Positions 1-10,462 are shown, numbered from the stretch's first letter. The stretch: 64,000 bases of DNA from Candidatus Sumerlaeota bacterium (GCA_026398535.1 JAPLSQ010000009.1:1-64000), one strand, 5' to 3'. Translations and numbers: made by a program. Notes: a model not told the origin generated them from the letters alone.

Positions 1-131
1 CCCAGCGCTTGGCGCATCATGTAGACGCTGCTCACATGCATGCCCGTTACGGTGCTGCCGCCCAGATCCATCGGAACACGATCCGGTTCCTCATGATTGA
101 GAGCTTTGTTGACTCTGTCCCTCGAATTCAT
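1..131 (-). CDS. URO-D family protein, N-terminal part (runs off the left edge)
   Basis: Only the first 43 codons are inside the window. The reading begins MNSRDRVNKALNHEEPDRVP and continues MDLGGSTVTGMHVSSV, the usual opening of uroporphyrinogen decarboxylase (URO-D) family proteins outside heme synthesis, which are related to MtaA/CmuA corrinoid methyltransferases. A GGAGG ribosome binding site lies five bases before the ATG at 131. The gene starts 22 bases after the stop of the first GH42-like gene and is probably the next gene of that operon. A role in demethylating or modifying sugars is only a guess; two further URO-D genes lie at 19550-21788. Confidence 0.72.
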   Translation of the reverse strand, partial: MNSRDRVNKALNHEEPDRVPMDLGGSTVTGMHVSSVYMMRQAL

Positions 132-153
132 CACGTCCTCCATTCTTCTGGCA

Positions 154-2499
154 TTAGAGTCGAACTTTCCATCGCAGTATCAATGTCTCGCCATCCTTGA
201 AATCGCGGGTAAGAGTGTCCGAGTTCACTGCCGCGGGCGTCTCGGTCATGATATCAACCATATCACAAGGCCAGGGGAATTTGATGGTGCGCGTTCCCGC
301 ACCGTTCGCATGGATGGCGACATGAGTTTTGTTTGCGTACAAGGTGTCGTCGCGATCGTTATATATGTGCACGCCAGCATTTCGCGCCAGTTCCCGGTAA
401 ATCCGCGCGGGCAGCAGCGGGGTGATGCTGTAGATCGAACTCCACTGTCCCATGTCCTTCATGGCGAAAACAGTCTGTCCGCCGCCGGGATTCGTTCCAA
501 GGACGCGCCCGCTCTTTTCATCCACGCAGAAAAGCCCGCAGATGGCCTTGTCCGGCCCCACAACAGACTTTCCCGAATGCTCCGCTGTCCGGCTGAGAAG
601 CGGATCATCGGGATTGAGCGCCACTTGCGGTGCGATGAATTTCTGCGGATCAAGCGCCTGGATATTGAAGCCGGTCAGGCTCTTCATGCCATCAGCCGGG
701 GTCCTGTTGCCGTTGAATCGGCCGGGGGCGTAACACCACAGCAGATGCTTGTTGCCATACTTGAGTTTTTTTTCGACCAATGCGCGCTGGCGGTCGGTCA
801 TGTTATAGTTGTTCAAAAAGACAACGAATTTGTAGGAAGTCGTGTCGAGGAGTTCGAGATCATCAATCAGGATATGGTCCGCCGGCGCTCCAATCTTGAT
901 GAGCTCCCATTGGGTGTTGAGCAGGGAGTATTCAAGCAAGTCGCTGCGGAAAGTGGCATATGAACACGAAGGCTCATCCGAAACGATCAGGATTTCGCTG
1001 TTCGATCCGCGGTCATATCTTTTCGATGTTTCAGCCGCGCGGTTAAGGCGCGCCACCTCGGTCATGAGGTCCGGGTGATCATAGTAGCCGCCGTGAAGAT
1101 CGAAGTAACTTTCAAAGAATCCATTGCAGATTGAGAACCCCATGGAGCGCTCGTACATCCAACTGGTTTGCAACGGGGTTGAGGTGTAACCCAGCACATC
1201 AATGCAACGGTCGATCTCGCTCTGCGGCATGCGGGTGCGCTTGAGCACCTCCGGTGCGAGGAACGACACGACATCATTGTCGTGGTACCACAGTTTCTTG
1301 TGCAAACGGACGGAATAGGCGGGCGCGCGCTGATAATCGCCGCCACGGCCCGGATAACGATTTCCGTAACTCGCTGTCACAAAAATGAAATCCAGGTATT
1401 TGCTCTGGTTGTATCGCGCCAGCGCGTTGTGGCCATACTCCGGATCGCCGCGGAATTCATACATGTAGCCATAGAACGCGCCCACCGCCTTGCGTCCGCC
1501 CGTCGCCTCTTTTGCGGCGCGGGCAAAATAGTCAATGGTCTCAGGAATGATGTCGTTGTAAAACTGGTAAAAATCAATGACGTTCATCTTTACCGCGGGA
1601 TCGCGCAGGGCTCCATTGCCCAAGTCATACCGCTCCTGGCGCGAGGGAACCGTCACTTCATCAAAACCAATTTGGGGATTGTTCCACGCCGCCCGCAATG
1701 CGTCCGCAGTATGGTATTTCGCTCTCAGCCATTGCTGGAACGCCTTGCGCATGTGTGGACTGTAACCCGCCAATTGGTCGGAACCGCTGCTCCAGTGATA
1801 CCATTCCTCCGTGTCAAGTCCCGCAAGGAAGTAGCCGAAGATATTGCCGGCATACTTGGAGGACTGGATGTGGGCGATAAGTTTTCGAAGCGCCATGCCG
1901 ATGTCAGTCCGCCATTTCTCGGACGCGAGACTGGGGAAAGGGCGGCCTTTGGGCAGTGTGGGATTGCGGTTCGGATCCTTGTAAATCACCGACCCGTCAT
2001 CAATGATTTCCATTTCGCCGGGATTGGCGTCGAGCCACCATTTGGGCGTTCCGATATAAACACGAAGGATGACCCGGGCGCCAGGACATGCTGTCAGGAC
2101 GCGGTTCATGCGCTCGTCAAGCTGCGAGTAATCCCATGTATCCTGCGCCTTCCAGACGGGCTCGGAGTGGCCATAGTCGCATGACGCGGCGTTTGTGTTA
2201 AAGCTGAACAGGCGCGTGCCGGCATCGCAGAATTGCCGGAAGTATTTCGTTTCAGGGACATAAGTCTCAAAACATGGGGCTGTGTATGGGGTGAATCCCT
2301 TCTGTCCGCCATCCTGTATGGCAAATGTGGGGGTCTGAAACACATCCGTCACGACGACGCGCAGGTCGTCAACCACCGTCGCCGTTTCCGTCGTGGCCGG
2401 CGGCGCGGCAAAGGAGAAGCCCGGAAACGTGATGGCGCAGAGCGCCGCAACCGTGAGACGACAGCGGAAGATATGATCATTCCTGCTTTGTGATTTCAT
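154..2499 (-). CDS. Secreted GH42-like glycosidase, tandem copy A
   Basis: 781 residues. An N-terminal signal peptide ends near FSFAAPP (about residue 33). A TIM-barrel domain follows (about 70-420), then a GATase-like/trimerisation region and a C-terminal beta domain, the layout of GH42 beta-galactosidases. The likely acid/base is E232 in DTEEWYHW. At the later strand where GH42 proteins carry a nucleophilic Glu, this protein reads KLWYHDND (402-409), with no Glu. It is a close paralogue of the next three genes upstream. Its ATG lies one base after the stop of copy B, so the two are probably translated together. Secretion and a sugar-cleaving role are well supported; substrate and activity are unknown. 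Confidence 0.85.
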   Translation of the reverse strand: MKSQSRNDHIFRCRLTVAALCAITFPGFSFAAPPATTETATVVDDLRVVVTDVFQTPTFAIQDGGQKGFTPYTAPCFETYVPETKYFRQFCDAGTRLFSFNTNAASCDYGHSEPVWKAQDTWDYSQLDERMNRVLTACPGARVILRVYIGTPKWWLDANPGEMEIIDDGSVIYKDPNRNPTLPKGRPFPSLASEKWRTDIGMALRKLIAHIQSSKYAGNIFGYFLAGLDTEEWYHWSSGSDQLAGYSPHMRKAFQQWLRAKYHTADALRAAWNNPQIGFDEVTVPSRQERYDLGNGALRDPAVKMNVIDFYQFYNDIIPETIDYFARAAKEATGGRKAVGAFYGYMYEFRGDPEYGHNALARYNQSKYLDFIFVTASYGNRYPGRGGDYQRAPAYSVRLHKKLWYHDNDVVSFLAPEVLKRTRMPQSEIDRCIDVLGYTSTPLQTSWMYERSMGFSICNGFFESYFDLHGGYYDHPDLMTEVARLNRAAETSKRYDRGSNSEILIVSDEPSCSYATFRSDLLEYSLLNTQWELIKIGAPADHILIDDLELLDTTSYKFVVFLNNYNMTDRQRALVEKKLKYGNKHLLWCYAPGRFNGNRTPADGMKSLTGFNIQALDPQKFIAPQVALNPDDPLLSRTAEHSGKSVVGPDKAICGLFCVDEKSGRVLGTNPGGGQTVFAMKDMGQWSSIYSITPLLPARIYRELARNAGVHIYNDRDDTLYANKTHVAIHANGAGTRTIKFPWPCDMVDIMTETPAAVNSDTLTRDFKDGETLILRWKVRL

Positions 2500-2500
2500 G

Positions 2501-4765
2501 TCAGCGATATTCCATCCGTAGTATTCGTGTTTCCTTGTCCCTGAGACTCAGTGGTATTTCCCGCGCATCCCGCGCCACAACCGTCTCGGTGATGGCGTCG
2601 TAAACCGTGGCGGCGCGCGGGAGTTTGATGGTCCGCGTTCCTGAGCCGTCGGCGTTGACGGTCAGGTAACTGCGGCTCACATAGAGCGTGTCGTTGCTGT
2701 CGTTGTAGATATGCGCACCTGCCGACCTTGCGAGCGCGCGATAGAATGATGGCGGCAAACTGGCGGTCATCGTGTACACGCTCGTATAGTCCTTTATCTT
2801 TTTCACCGCCATGACGGTTTTGTTGGCGCCTTTCAGAACACCCAGGGGCGCCGCGTCGGCATCCTGCACAAAGAGCGGCGCGCAGGATTTTTCATCCGGT
2901 CCCACGGTCACCTTGCCCGATGATGTGATCTCATCAATAAATTGTCCTGTTTGTTTTTTCAGTTCGATGCGGGGCGCCACCAATGGGGAATCCACCGAAC
3001 CAGCGAGATTTATGCCTGTCAACGCGCTCATTTCCTCCGGATTCTTTTTGTTGCCGTTGAACAATCCCGGCGCGTAGACCCACAAAACAGTCTTTCCACC
3101 CGTCTTGATCCGCTGCTCGATTTGAGCTTTCTGATAGTCATCGACACAATAGGTGTTCAGCATGATCACAAGTTTGTAGGGTGTGGTGTCGAGCAGGGGC
3201 AGATCATTCAGGTAAACAGCATCGTAAGGGGCGCCGCACTTGATGAGCCGGTAGGGCGCATCGTACATGTTCTGGCGCAGCATGCGGCTGTGGATGGTGG
3301 GATACATCGTTGCCAGTTCGTCAGCCACGACAAGTATCTCGGCGCACGATCCGCGGTCGTGATCCACCGAGCGCTTGTACATGCCGTAAATATCGCGCAC
3401 AGTATTGAGCAGGTCGGGATGGTCAAAGTAACCTCCATGCAGATCAAACAGACTCTGGTGCACGCCGTTGCCGAGGGTAAATCCGGCGCCCCGCTGGTAA
3501 ATCCATTTCGATTCCTCTGCGTTCTCTGTGCATGCCAGCACCACTTTGCTCCGCTCCCACTCGGCATCGCCCATCCGGCGCGACACTTCGGGGAACAGAA
3601 AGGACACGTTGTCGTTGTCCTCAGCCCAAAGTTTGTTGTGCAACTTGAGTGAAGTATGGGGCGAGCGCAGGATGGAGCCGCCCGAACCAAGCTGGCGGGA
3701 GCCGTAACTGGCAGTCACGACAACGAAATCAACATTGTCGCTCTTCAGCAGTTTCTCCACGGCAAGATGCCCCGACTCGGGATCAGCGGCAAACTCAAAC
3801 ATGTACGCGTAAAACGCGCCCACAACCTTTGTGCGATTGGTGGCATCCTTGACGACACGCGCCAGATAATCAATCACTTCAGGGATCAAATCATTGTAGC
3901 ACTGATAGAAGTCGATGACGGGCATTTCCGTGGCCGGATCGCGGAATGTTCTCTCGTCTTGGCCAGCGAAACGCGCGGCCTTGGAAGGTATCTCAACCTT
4001 CTCAAAGTCAATCCATGGATTGTTCCAGCTTTTGCGAAGGTTGTCCGTCGTCCAGTATTTCCGCTTCAGCCACTCCCGGAAATTCTGCCTCATGTGGGGA
4101 CTGTAATCACCGACCTGGTCGCGGTTGAAGGTGATGTGGTACCATTCCTCGGTGTTCATACCGAGAATCTGGTATCCAAAAATGTGGTTTGCGTACGACG
4201 CCGACTGGATATGGCTGATCATGTTGCGCAGCGCGGCAGCCATGTCCTCGCGCCATTTGAGCGACGCGACCGACGCGAATGTGCGCGATTTGAGCGCGGG
4301 CCACAATCGCTGGGGATTGTTCAGGTTCACCGAGCCGTCGCTGTATACCATGAGCTCCACGGGATTCTCAGCCCGCCACCAGTCAGGCTCCGCAACATGG
4401 ATGCGAGGCATGATCAGTGCATCAGGATCGGCAGACAGGATCATGCCGATGCACGCGTCAAACTCCGAGTAATCCCAGACGTCATGGCCAACCCATGTGG
4501 GCGTCGAATGCTCCCATGGCTCCATCGCGCAGTTCGTGGCGAATCCATAAAGCCGGCATCCGGCCTCCTTAAACTGCCTGAAATACTTTTCTCCTGGCAC
4601 ATAAGTCTCAAACGCGGGCAGCACAAAAGGTTTGCCGTCGACATAGAATTCCGGAAGCCCGTTGCGCGACTCCACACTGGTGACCGGTCCAAGCACTGGC
4701 TGAGCGGATAAAGTGATGGCTGAAAAGATGAATAACAAAGCCAACGAAATCAGCACCTTCATCAT
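2501..4765 (-). CDS. Secreted GH42-like glycosidase, tandem copy B
   Basis: 754 residues from the chosen start. The open frame extends about 100 codons further upstream, but that part overlaps copy C and is not protein-like. The tandem ATG pair at 4765/4762 has an AGGGA site about eight bases upstream and opens a clean signal peptide (MMKVLISLALLFIFSAITLS). The barrel carries NTEEWYH (E206/E207) and the later strand reads KLWAEDND, as in its paralogues. Alignment with copies A and C is obvious through motifs such as FETYVPGEKYFRQF and RDPATEMPVIDFYQCYND. Probably a periplasmic or extracellular sugar hydrolase. There are 79 bases between it and copy C. Confidence 0.84.
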   Translation of the reverse strand: MMKVLISLALLFIFSAITLSAQPVLGPVTSVESRNGLPEFYVDGKPFVLPAFETYVPGEKYFRQFKEAGCRLYGFATNCAMEPWEHSTPTWVGHDVWDYSEFDACIGMILSADPDALIMPRIHVAEPDWWRAENPVELMVYSDGSVNLNNPQRLWPALKSRTFASVASLKWREDMAAALRNMISHIQSASYANHIFGYQILGMNTEEWYHITFNRDQVGDYSPHMRQNFREWLKRKYWTTDNLRKSWNNPWIDFEKVEIPSKAARFAGQDERTFRDPATEMPVIDFYQCYNDLIPEVIDYLARVVKDATNRTKVVGAFYAYMFEFAADPESGHLAVEKLLKSDNVDFVVVTASYGSRQLGSGGSILRSPHTSLKLHNKLWAEDNDNVSFLFPEVSRRMGDAEWERSKVVLACTENAEESKWIYQRGAGFTLGNGVHQSLFDLHGGYFDHPDLLNTVRDIYGMYKRSVDHDRGSCAEILVVADELATMYPTIHSRMLRQNMYDAPYRLIKCGAPYDAVYLNDLPLLDTTPYKLVIMLNTYCVDDYQKAQIEQRIKTGGKTVLWVYAPGLFNGNKKNPEEMSALTGINLAGSVDSPLVAPRIELKKQTGQFIDEITSSGKVTVGPDEKSCAPLFVQDADAAPLGVLKGANKTVMAVKKIKDYTSVYTMTASLPPSFYRALARSAGAHIYNDSNDTLYVSRSYLTVNADGSGTRTIKLPRAATVYDAITETVVARDAREIPLSLRDKETRILRMEYR

Positions 4766-4844
4766 GTTGACGTTCCCTTGATTGCTATAACTGAGTTCTC
4801 TGGCCTCCGGCCGGCCTGTCCGACAAAAAAGCACTGTTCCATCA

Positions 4845-7190
4845 TCATTTGTCCCCATAACGATAAACCTGCGTTTCGCCGTGCATAAGTGAAATCTCGA
4901 AACTGTCGACATTCTGATGAAGGGGGATGTTGCGCAGGGCATCCCAGACGCTTGCGCGGCGGGGCAGCCGGACAGTACGGCTCCCCGGTCCGTCGCCATT
5001 GATCGTGATGAAACTCTTGTTGGCGTATAGCGTGTCATTCCGGTCGTTAAACAGATGAACACCCGCCGATTTCGCGATGGCGCGCACGACTTCGGGCGGC
5101 ATGATCTGAGTCATCGAATAGACCGAAGTCCAGCCGTTGAATTTCCGCATGGCCATGACCGGCGCCGATGTTTCCGCCAGCACGCCGAGTGTCATCGTCA
5201 TGGGGTCTTCGACTTTCACAAGATCACAAATTTTGCCTTCCAAGCCGAAAGCAGCCGCAGGCGGTTTCTGCCCTTGCGATTCTACAAAATCTCTGCCCGC
5301 CTGAGTCAGGACAGTTTTTGGGCACACATATCCGTCACGGCGCGGCCCGACGGTGTGGATGCCCGTAAGCTCCATCATCATTGACTGTGATTCTTTGTAC
5401 CCGTTGAACAAACCGGGAGCATAACACCAGACGAGCACACGGTTGTTGCCCTTCAGCCTGCCATTCACGAGCGTCCGCGCCGCATCATCCATGTTGAACG
5501 TGTTAAGGAAGACAACGACCTTGTATTGGTCGGGATTAACGAGCTTCAGGTCAGCCAGCAGGACACTGTCATAGGGCGCGCCGCACTTGATGAAACCGAT
5601 CTGGTGGTCGGCCAGCGCCTCGTTGATCCTATTGGCATGCGCCTCGCCCGCCAACTCCGCCTGAAAGGAGTTATAAGAGCACGACACGCCGTCTGCAACG
5701 ACAAGGATTTCTGCGATGGTAGAACGGTCGTATTCGGGCGACCGGGTCAGCGCCGCGGAATTCACGGCGAGTGAATTCAACAGCCGTGGATCATCGAAAT
5801 AGCCGCCGTGAAGGTCAAAATAACTCTCGTAAATTCCCTCGCACATCACAAAACCCGCCGAACGCTCAAACAGCCAGATGGATTCCTGTGCCGTCGTGGT
5901 CACGGCAAGAACTTTCATCATGTTTTCGATTTCCGCAGGCTTCGCATGATGCTTGGCCATCACCTTGGGGAAAAGGAATGACGACAGATCGTTGTCGTGG
6001 AACCATAGTTTTCCATGCAGCGTTCCTGACAGGAAGGGACGGCGATAGCACTCGGCCCCGCTGCCGAGCTGGCGCTGATTATAGCTGGGCGGCGCGCAGA
6101 TGAAATCTATGTTCCGGCTGTCGAGCAGCCCCGCCTGCGGATAATGCCCGAATTCCGTGTTGCCGTGGAACTCAAACAGGTAATCATAAAAAGCGCCGAT
6201 CACCTTATTGCGCCCGGTCGTCTCCTTGGCCGCGCCGGCAAAAAAGTCGATCGTGCCGGCAACGATGTCATTATAAAAGACATAATAATCAATGACATTC
6301 ATTTCACGAGCCGGATCGCGGAAGGTCGCCTTCCTGTTGCCAAACCGTTCGATTTTCGCGGGAATTTCAGCCGTGGCAAGTGTTGCCGTGGTGCTGTTCC
6401 ACGCCTTGCGCAGCGCTTCATCCGTCGCATATTTCCTGCGCAGCCATTCCCGGAACGCGGCCTTGATGTGCGGGCTGTAATCCGCGAGCTGCTCCTGGTT
6501 GACGCTCCAGTGATACCACTCCTCCGTCGCCAACCCAGCGATTTCAAATCCCATGATATGCCCGCCGTAGGACGCATCGAGCATGTGTCTGATTGTTTTC
6601 TTCAAGGCGCCTGCCATTGCCTCGCGATATTTCGCCGAAGCCAGCGACGGATAGGTCCGCTTGGGCGGCGTCACTGCCGTGTTGTATGGCTCCCTGTAGA
6701 TTTTGCCGCCATGATCGAGAACTTGCATCTCGTCCGGATTATTGTCACGCCACCAATCTGGAGCGTCGATGTAGATGCGCGGCAGAAGGAGCGCGTCGGG
6801 ATTGTCCGCAAGCGCGTTTTGCGCTCTTTCATCCACTTCGGTGAAATCCCATTTATCTTCTGCCAGCCAGACCGGCTTGCTGTGGCCATATACGCACCGT
6901 CCGCAGTTCATGGCGAAATTGAACACCTTGCAGCCCATCCTGCCCATCTGCCCATAATAGTATCGTGTGGGAACATAGGTGGCGAAAAGCGGCGCGGCGA
7001 ATGGGTTGCCGTCGACAAAAAATGTCGGGCGCCCGTTGAACATGCGCACTTCCGACTGCGGCCCGGGCACATTTGTTGTGTCGTCGTCGCCTGCCGCCCC
7101 CATGACAGCAGGACACAAAAACAACAATATTGCATACACCGCGGAGAAGCGCCGCAGCCAATGATCTGATATTTTCAGAAGGCTCTCCAA
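4845..7190 (-). CDS. Secreted GH42-like glycosidase, tandem copy C
   Basis: 781 residues with a hydrophobic export segment (AVYAILLFLCPAVMGAA). The GH42-like barrel contains ATEEWYHW and the later strand KLWFHDND, matching the other three copies. The start is uncertain: the longest frame begins with TTG at 7190, which overlaps the end of the fusion gene by 16 bases and has no clear ribosome binding site. A GTG 17 codons further in would still leave an export segment. No ATG lies near. The sequence ends ETQVYRYGDK without the C-terminal tag seen on the neighbouring fusion. Confidence 0.8.
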   Translation of the reverse strand: MESLLKISDHWLRRFSAVYAILLFLCPAVMGAAGDDDTTNVPGPQSEVRMFNGRPTFFVDGNPFAAPLFATYVPTRYYYGQMGRMGCKVFNFAMNCGRCVYGHSKPVWLAEDKWDFTEVDERAQNALADNPDALLLPRIYIDAPDWWRDNNPDEMQVLDHGGKIYREPYNTAVTPPKRTYPSLASAKYREAMAGALKKTIRHMLDASYGGHIMGFEIAGLATEEWYHWSVNQEQLADYSPHIKAAFREWLRRKYATDEALRKAWNSTTATLATAEIPAKIERFGNRKATFRDPAREMNVIDYYVFYNDIVAGTIDFFAGAAKETTGRNKVIGAFYDYLFEFHGNTEFGHYPQAGLLDSRNIDFICAPPSYNQRQLGSGAECYRRPFLSGTLHGKLWFHDNDLSSFLFPKVMAKHHAKPAEIENMMKVLAVTTTAQESIWLFERSAGFVMCEGIYESYFDLHGGYFDDPRLLNSLAVNSAALTRSPEYDRSTIAEILVVADGVSCSYNSFQAELAGEAHANRINEALADHQIGFIKCGAPYDSVLLADLKLVNPDQYKVVVFLNTFNMDDAARTLVNGRLKGNNRVLVWCYAPGLFNGYKESQSMMMELTGIHTVGPRRDGYVCPKTVLTQAGRDFVESQGQKPPAAAFGLEGKICDLVKVEDPMTMTLGVLAETSAPVMAMRKFNGWTSVYSMTQIMPPEVVRAIAKSAGVHLFNDRNDTLYANKSFITINGDGPGSRTVRLPRRASVWDALRNIPLHQNVDSFEISLMHGETQVYRYGDK

Positions 7191-10100
7191 TTGTTGACAG
7201 TTGACGGGTCGGGATTGTCGAGACGGAAGATGATCGTTTCGCCATTGCCCATAGAGCGCTCATACGCCGTCGTTGACCCGCTCAGCTTTTGGCTGGCGAT
7301 CATGTCATAGACGGAGGATGCCTTCGGGAGCTTCAGCGTCCGCGTTCCGTCGCCATCGGCGTGTACACAGGCAAACGATTTGTTCGCGTAAAATGTGTCG
7401 TCGCGCTCGTTATAAATGTGGACGCCCGCGTAACGCGCGAGCTCGCGGTAGATGGCCGCCGGCATGTCGGGCGTGACCGTCCAGATGGACTTCCATGTTC
7501 CCAAGTCCTTAATCGCCATGCTCGTGTAGTTCGTGCCCGGATACGAGCCAAGGATCGTTCCGCCCGCATCGGCCGCCCAAATCCACTTGGCGATGTTGCC
7601 CGACGGCCCGAACTGCGTTTTGCCGGTGTTATAGAGAATCTGACCGAGCGGATGATACTGTGGTTTGATCTGAACCTGTGTGCCCGCCATCGATTCAAGT
7701 GCGGAAAACTGAAGCGTCATGCCGCACGCGCTCTGCATGTTTGCCGTGCTTGTGCTCCGCTTGTTGAAATACCCGGGCGCATACGCCCATACAAGCATGC
7801 GCCCCCCGCCTTTGAATGCGTCAATCAACAACCTCTGCTGGTCGTCAAGATTGTAACAGTTCAGAAAAACCGCCATTTTATATTGCGCAGGATTCACCCG
7901 CCCCAGATCATTCACCAGCACATGATCCGCAGGCGCGCCCATCTTGATGAGGGCAATCTGCGGATTGTACAGCGCCGTGGTCACAAGCTGGCTGTTGAGG
8001 GGCGCATAATTGCACGATACCTCATCGGACACGACAAGAATTTCACTGTTGGACGACCGGTCATACAAGCGCGTGTTGTCGAACATGTTATTGAGGGTGG
8101 CCACCTCGGCCATCAGATCGGAATTGGCATAATAGCCCGTGTGCAGGTCGAAGAAATCCTCGAAAATGCCATTGCACAGCGTGAAGCCCGCGCCGCGCCG
8201 TAACATCATACGATTCTTGTCGATCGTGTCGGTATAGCCAAGGCGCTTGCACTCGTAGGCGATTTGTTCGGGCGTAAGACCCAGTTTCTGCAGGATGCCT
8301 GGCGTCAGAATCGTGGCGATGTCGTTGTCATGATACCACAGCTTGCCGTGCAGTTGTACCGACATCGCGGGCGCGCGCTGGTAGTCGCCGCCGGTGGCCA
8401 TGTCGCGGCTGCCATAGGAAGCCGTGACATACACAAAATCCAGATTGGGCGACGCCAGGTAGCGCTCCAGCGCATTGTGGCCAAACTCAGGATTGCCCAT
8501 GAACTCGTACATGTAGGCATAAAACGCGCCGACAGGCACACTGCCGCCGGTCTTGCGTTTGATGACGCCTGCGAAATAGTCCTGTGTCTCGGGGATGATT
8601 TCGTTGTAAAAAATATACCAGTCGATAACATTCATCGCCGTCGCCGGATCGCGGAAAGTCCGCGAACCCATGCCCGTCCGGCGCTCGTTGCGGGTAGGAG
8701 TCGCCGCTGTTTCGAAAGTCACCGATGAATTGCCCCAAGCCGCGCGCAAAGCGGCAACGTCATTGTTGTACTTCGTCCGGAGCCATGCGCGGAAGGCGTT
8801 CTGCGTTGGAGTGCTGTAACCGGCAAGCTCATCGCGCCCGCTGCTCCAGTGGTACCATTCATCCGTGGCAAGCCCCGCGAGCTTGTAGCCCCCGATATTT
8901 TTCGTGTAACCTTTCGAGTTCACATAGTCGAGAAAATGCTCGAGGCCGTAAGTCATGTCTTGACGCCATTTTGCCGAGGCAAGGCTGGGGAATGGACCGT
9001 TGCGGGGCAGTATCCCGCCACCCGAGTAGTTCGTCGAACCATTGTCGAGCACTTCCATCTCCGCCGGGTTTGCCGACAGCCACCAGTCGGGCGTTCCAAT
9101 GTAGATGCGCGGCATGATGAGCGCGTTGGGATCCTGGCTGAGCACAGCCGAGAAGAATTGATCAAGCTGGGAATAATCCCACTTGTCGGGATTTGTTCCC
9201 GTCCATGTGGGCAGTGAACGCGTGTAGTCACACCGCGCCTCGTTTGCCGGAAAATCATGAAATTTCGTTCCCGCGCGGGCAAAATCGCGCTGGTATTCCC
9301 AATGCGGCCAGTAGACGCTAAAGCCGGGTATCGTCATCCACAGCCCGTCGGCCTGCAAGGTGGGCACGCCCATGAGCCGCTCCACCTTGACGAGCGTGCC
9401 GGTGGTGACAGGTCTTTTCGTATCCTGATCATAGCCGATGTTCGGTTCATTGTCGCGCACACACGGCGACGCCTGCGCCACCCGGAAACTGCGCGCCGCA
9501 TCAACAAGCTGGGGATCAAGCGTGATGTTGCCATTGCCGGCTGGCTTTCCGGTCATTGCCGGCCAGTCGCAATTGTCGTTGTAGGATGGCACATTTCCGT
9601 AACGCGAAGGCATGTCGTTATAAGAAAACAGGCAATGGTCAAATGCCGCGCGCTCATTGCCCCAACCCGGGCTCCAATGCGATGGCGCCGCCGCCGGATT
9701 CACAATGAATGTGCATTTGGAGAAAACCGTGTCGCCGTGAAAATAATTGGCCGCGGGCTTGAGCATAAGCGCGTTGTCCGCCGTGGCGGGAGTCAGTCTG
9801 AAACCGCAGTGATCGAATGCCGGCCCGGCTGGCGCGTAAATATGGATATCGCCGCCGCCGCAGGCGCAGGCCCTCGATCGTGCAAGTTCAAATACGCAAT
9901 CTTTGAACACGGGCACATTACAGCCCGGTCCGATCATGACGAACGCGTCGCCCCAATTGGGCGCCGACAGATTGTTGCAGACGATATGCAGACCCTCGAA
10001 CCGGAATTCCTGAGTGCGGGTGGTCACATTTGTGATGAAAAAACCGCACGCTCCCCCGCCCCACACATGCGTTGTGCCCGTGTAATCAATCGTTGGAGCC

Positions 10101-10462
10101 GTGCCGCCCAGCGCATAAACCCGCAATCCGCCTGCGCCTGCCGCGGCAAAACCGTCGCAGTTGATCGACGCGTAGGTCTGTGTCGGATCAAGCGCCTTGT
10201 CCTGAACAAGGCTGTAGGTGGAAGAGTCCTCAAATAGGGCAACCGAACTGCCTGCGATCAAATTATGACTGTAACCTTGGTAACCGCCCCATGCCAGACA
10301 GTCATCAATGTAAATCGGTGAACTGGCATTGAATTCATAAGGACTGGTGGTCAGTTCTTGGTAACCCTGCGGGTAAGACTTCGAAATATGAACAACCGCC
10401 GCCTGCGCACTGAGCACGTGCACAGCGAACAACACAGCAATGATGTATTTGATAAATCGCAT
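7175..10462 (-). CDS. Secreted fusion: beta-helix domain + GH42-like glycosidase, C-terminal tag
   Basis: 1095 residues. The ATG at 10462 is preceded by AAGAAGG and opens a signal peptide (MRFIKYIIAVLFAVHVLSAQA). Residues of roughly 25-350 match the two stand-alone right-handed beta-helix proteins at 15130-17652 (shared GCNVPVFKDC, GNITLDPQLVD). The rest is a fourth GH42-like copy with ATDEWYHW and KLWYHDND. After the point where copies A-C stop (GETIIFRL), this protein continues with DNPDPSTVNNWRAF, which resembles the C-termini of the beta-helix and CBM-repeat proteins. This is a fusion of polysaccharide-binding or -cleaving helix and glycosidase modules. Family placement is firm; substrate is unknown. 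Confidence 0.87.
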   Translation of the reverse strand: MRFIKYIIAVLFAVHVLSAQAAVVHISKSYPQGYQELTTSPYEFNASSPIYIDDCLAWGGYQGYSHNLIAGSSVALFEDSSTYSLVQDKALDPTQTYASINCDGFAAAGAGGLRVYALGGTAPTIDYTGTTHVWGGGACGFFITNVTTRTQEFRFEGLHIVCNNLSAPNWGDAFVMIGPGCNVPVFKDCVFELARSRACACGGGDIHIYAPAGPAFDHCGFRLTPATADNALMLKPAANYFHGDTVFSKCTFIVNPAAAPSHWSPGWGNERAAFDHCLFSYNDMPSRYGNVPSYNDNCDWPAMTGKPAGNGNITLDPQLVDAARSFRVAQASPCVRDNEPNIGYDQDTKRPVTTGTLVKVERLMGVPTLQADGLWMTIPGFSVYWPHWEYQRDFARAGTKFHDFPANEARCDYTRSLPTWTGTNPDKWDYSQLDQFFSAVLSQDPNALIMPRIYIGTPDWWLSANPAEMEVLDNGSTNYSGGGILPRNGPFPSLASAKWRQDMTYGLEHFLDYVNSKGYTKNIGGYKLAGLATDEWYHWSSGRDELAGYSTPTQNAFRAWLRTKYNNDVAALRAAWGNSSVTFETAATPTRNERRTGMGSRTFRDPATAMNVIDWYIFYNEIIPETQDYFAGVIKRKTGGSVPVGAFYAYMYEFMGNPEFGHNALERYLASPNLDFVYVTASYGSRDMATGGDYQRAPAMSVQLHGKLWYHDNDIATILTPGILQKLGLTPEQIAYECKRLGYTDTIDKNRMMLRRGAGFTLCNGIFEDFFDLHTGYYANSDLMAEVATLNNMFDNTRLYDRSSNSEILVVSDEVSCNYAPLNSQLVTTALYNPQIALIKMGAPADHVLVNDLGRVNPAQYKMAVFLNCYNLDDQQRLLIDAFKGGGRMLVWAYAPGYFNKRSTSTANMQSACGMTLQFSALESMAGTQVQIKPQYHPLGQILYNTGKTQFGPSGNIAKWIWAADAGGTILGSYPGTNYTSMAIKDLGTWKSIWTVTPDMPAAIYRELARYAGVHIYNERDDTFYANKSFACVHADGDGTRTLKLPKASSVYDMIASQKLSGSTTAYERSMGNGETIIFRLDNPDPSTVNNWRAF

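Noticed and set aside
4766-5062. N-terminal extension of GH42-like copy B
   Set aside because: It overlaps copy C, has no protein-like character and no ribosome site, whereas the ATG at 4765 opens a signal peptide with a good ribosome site.
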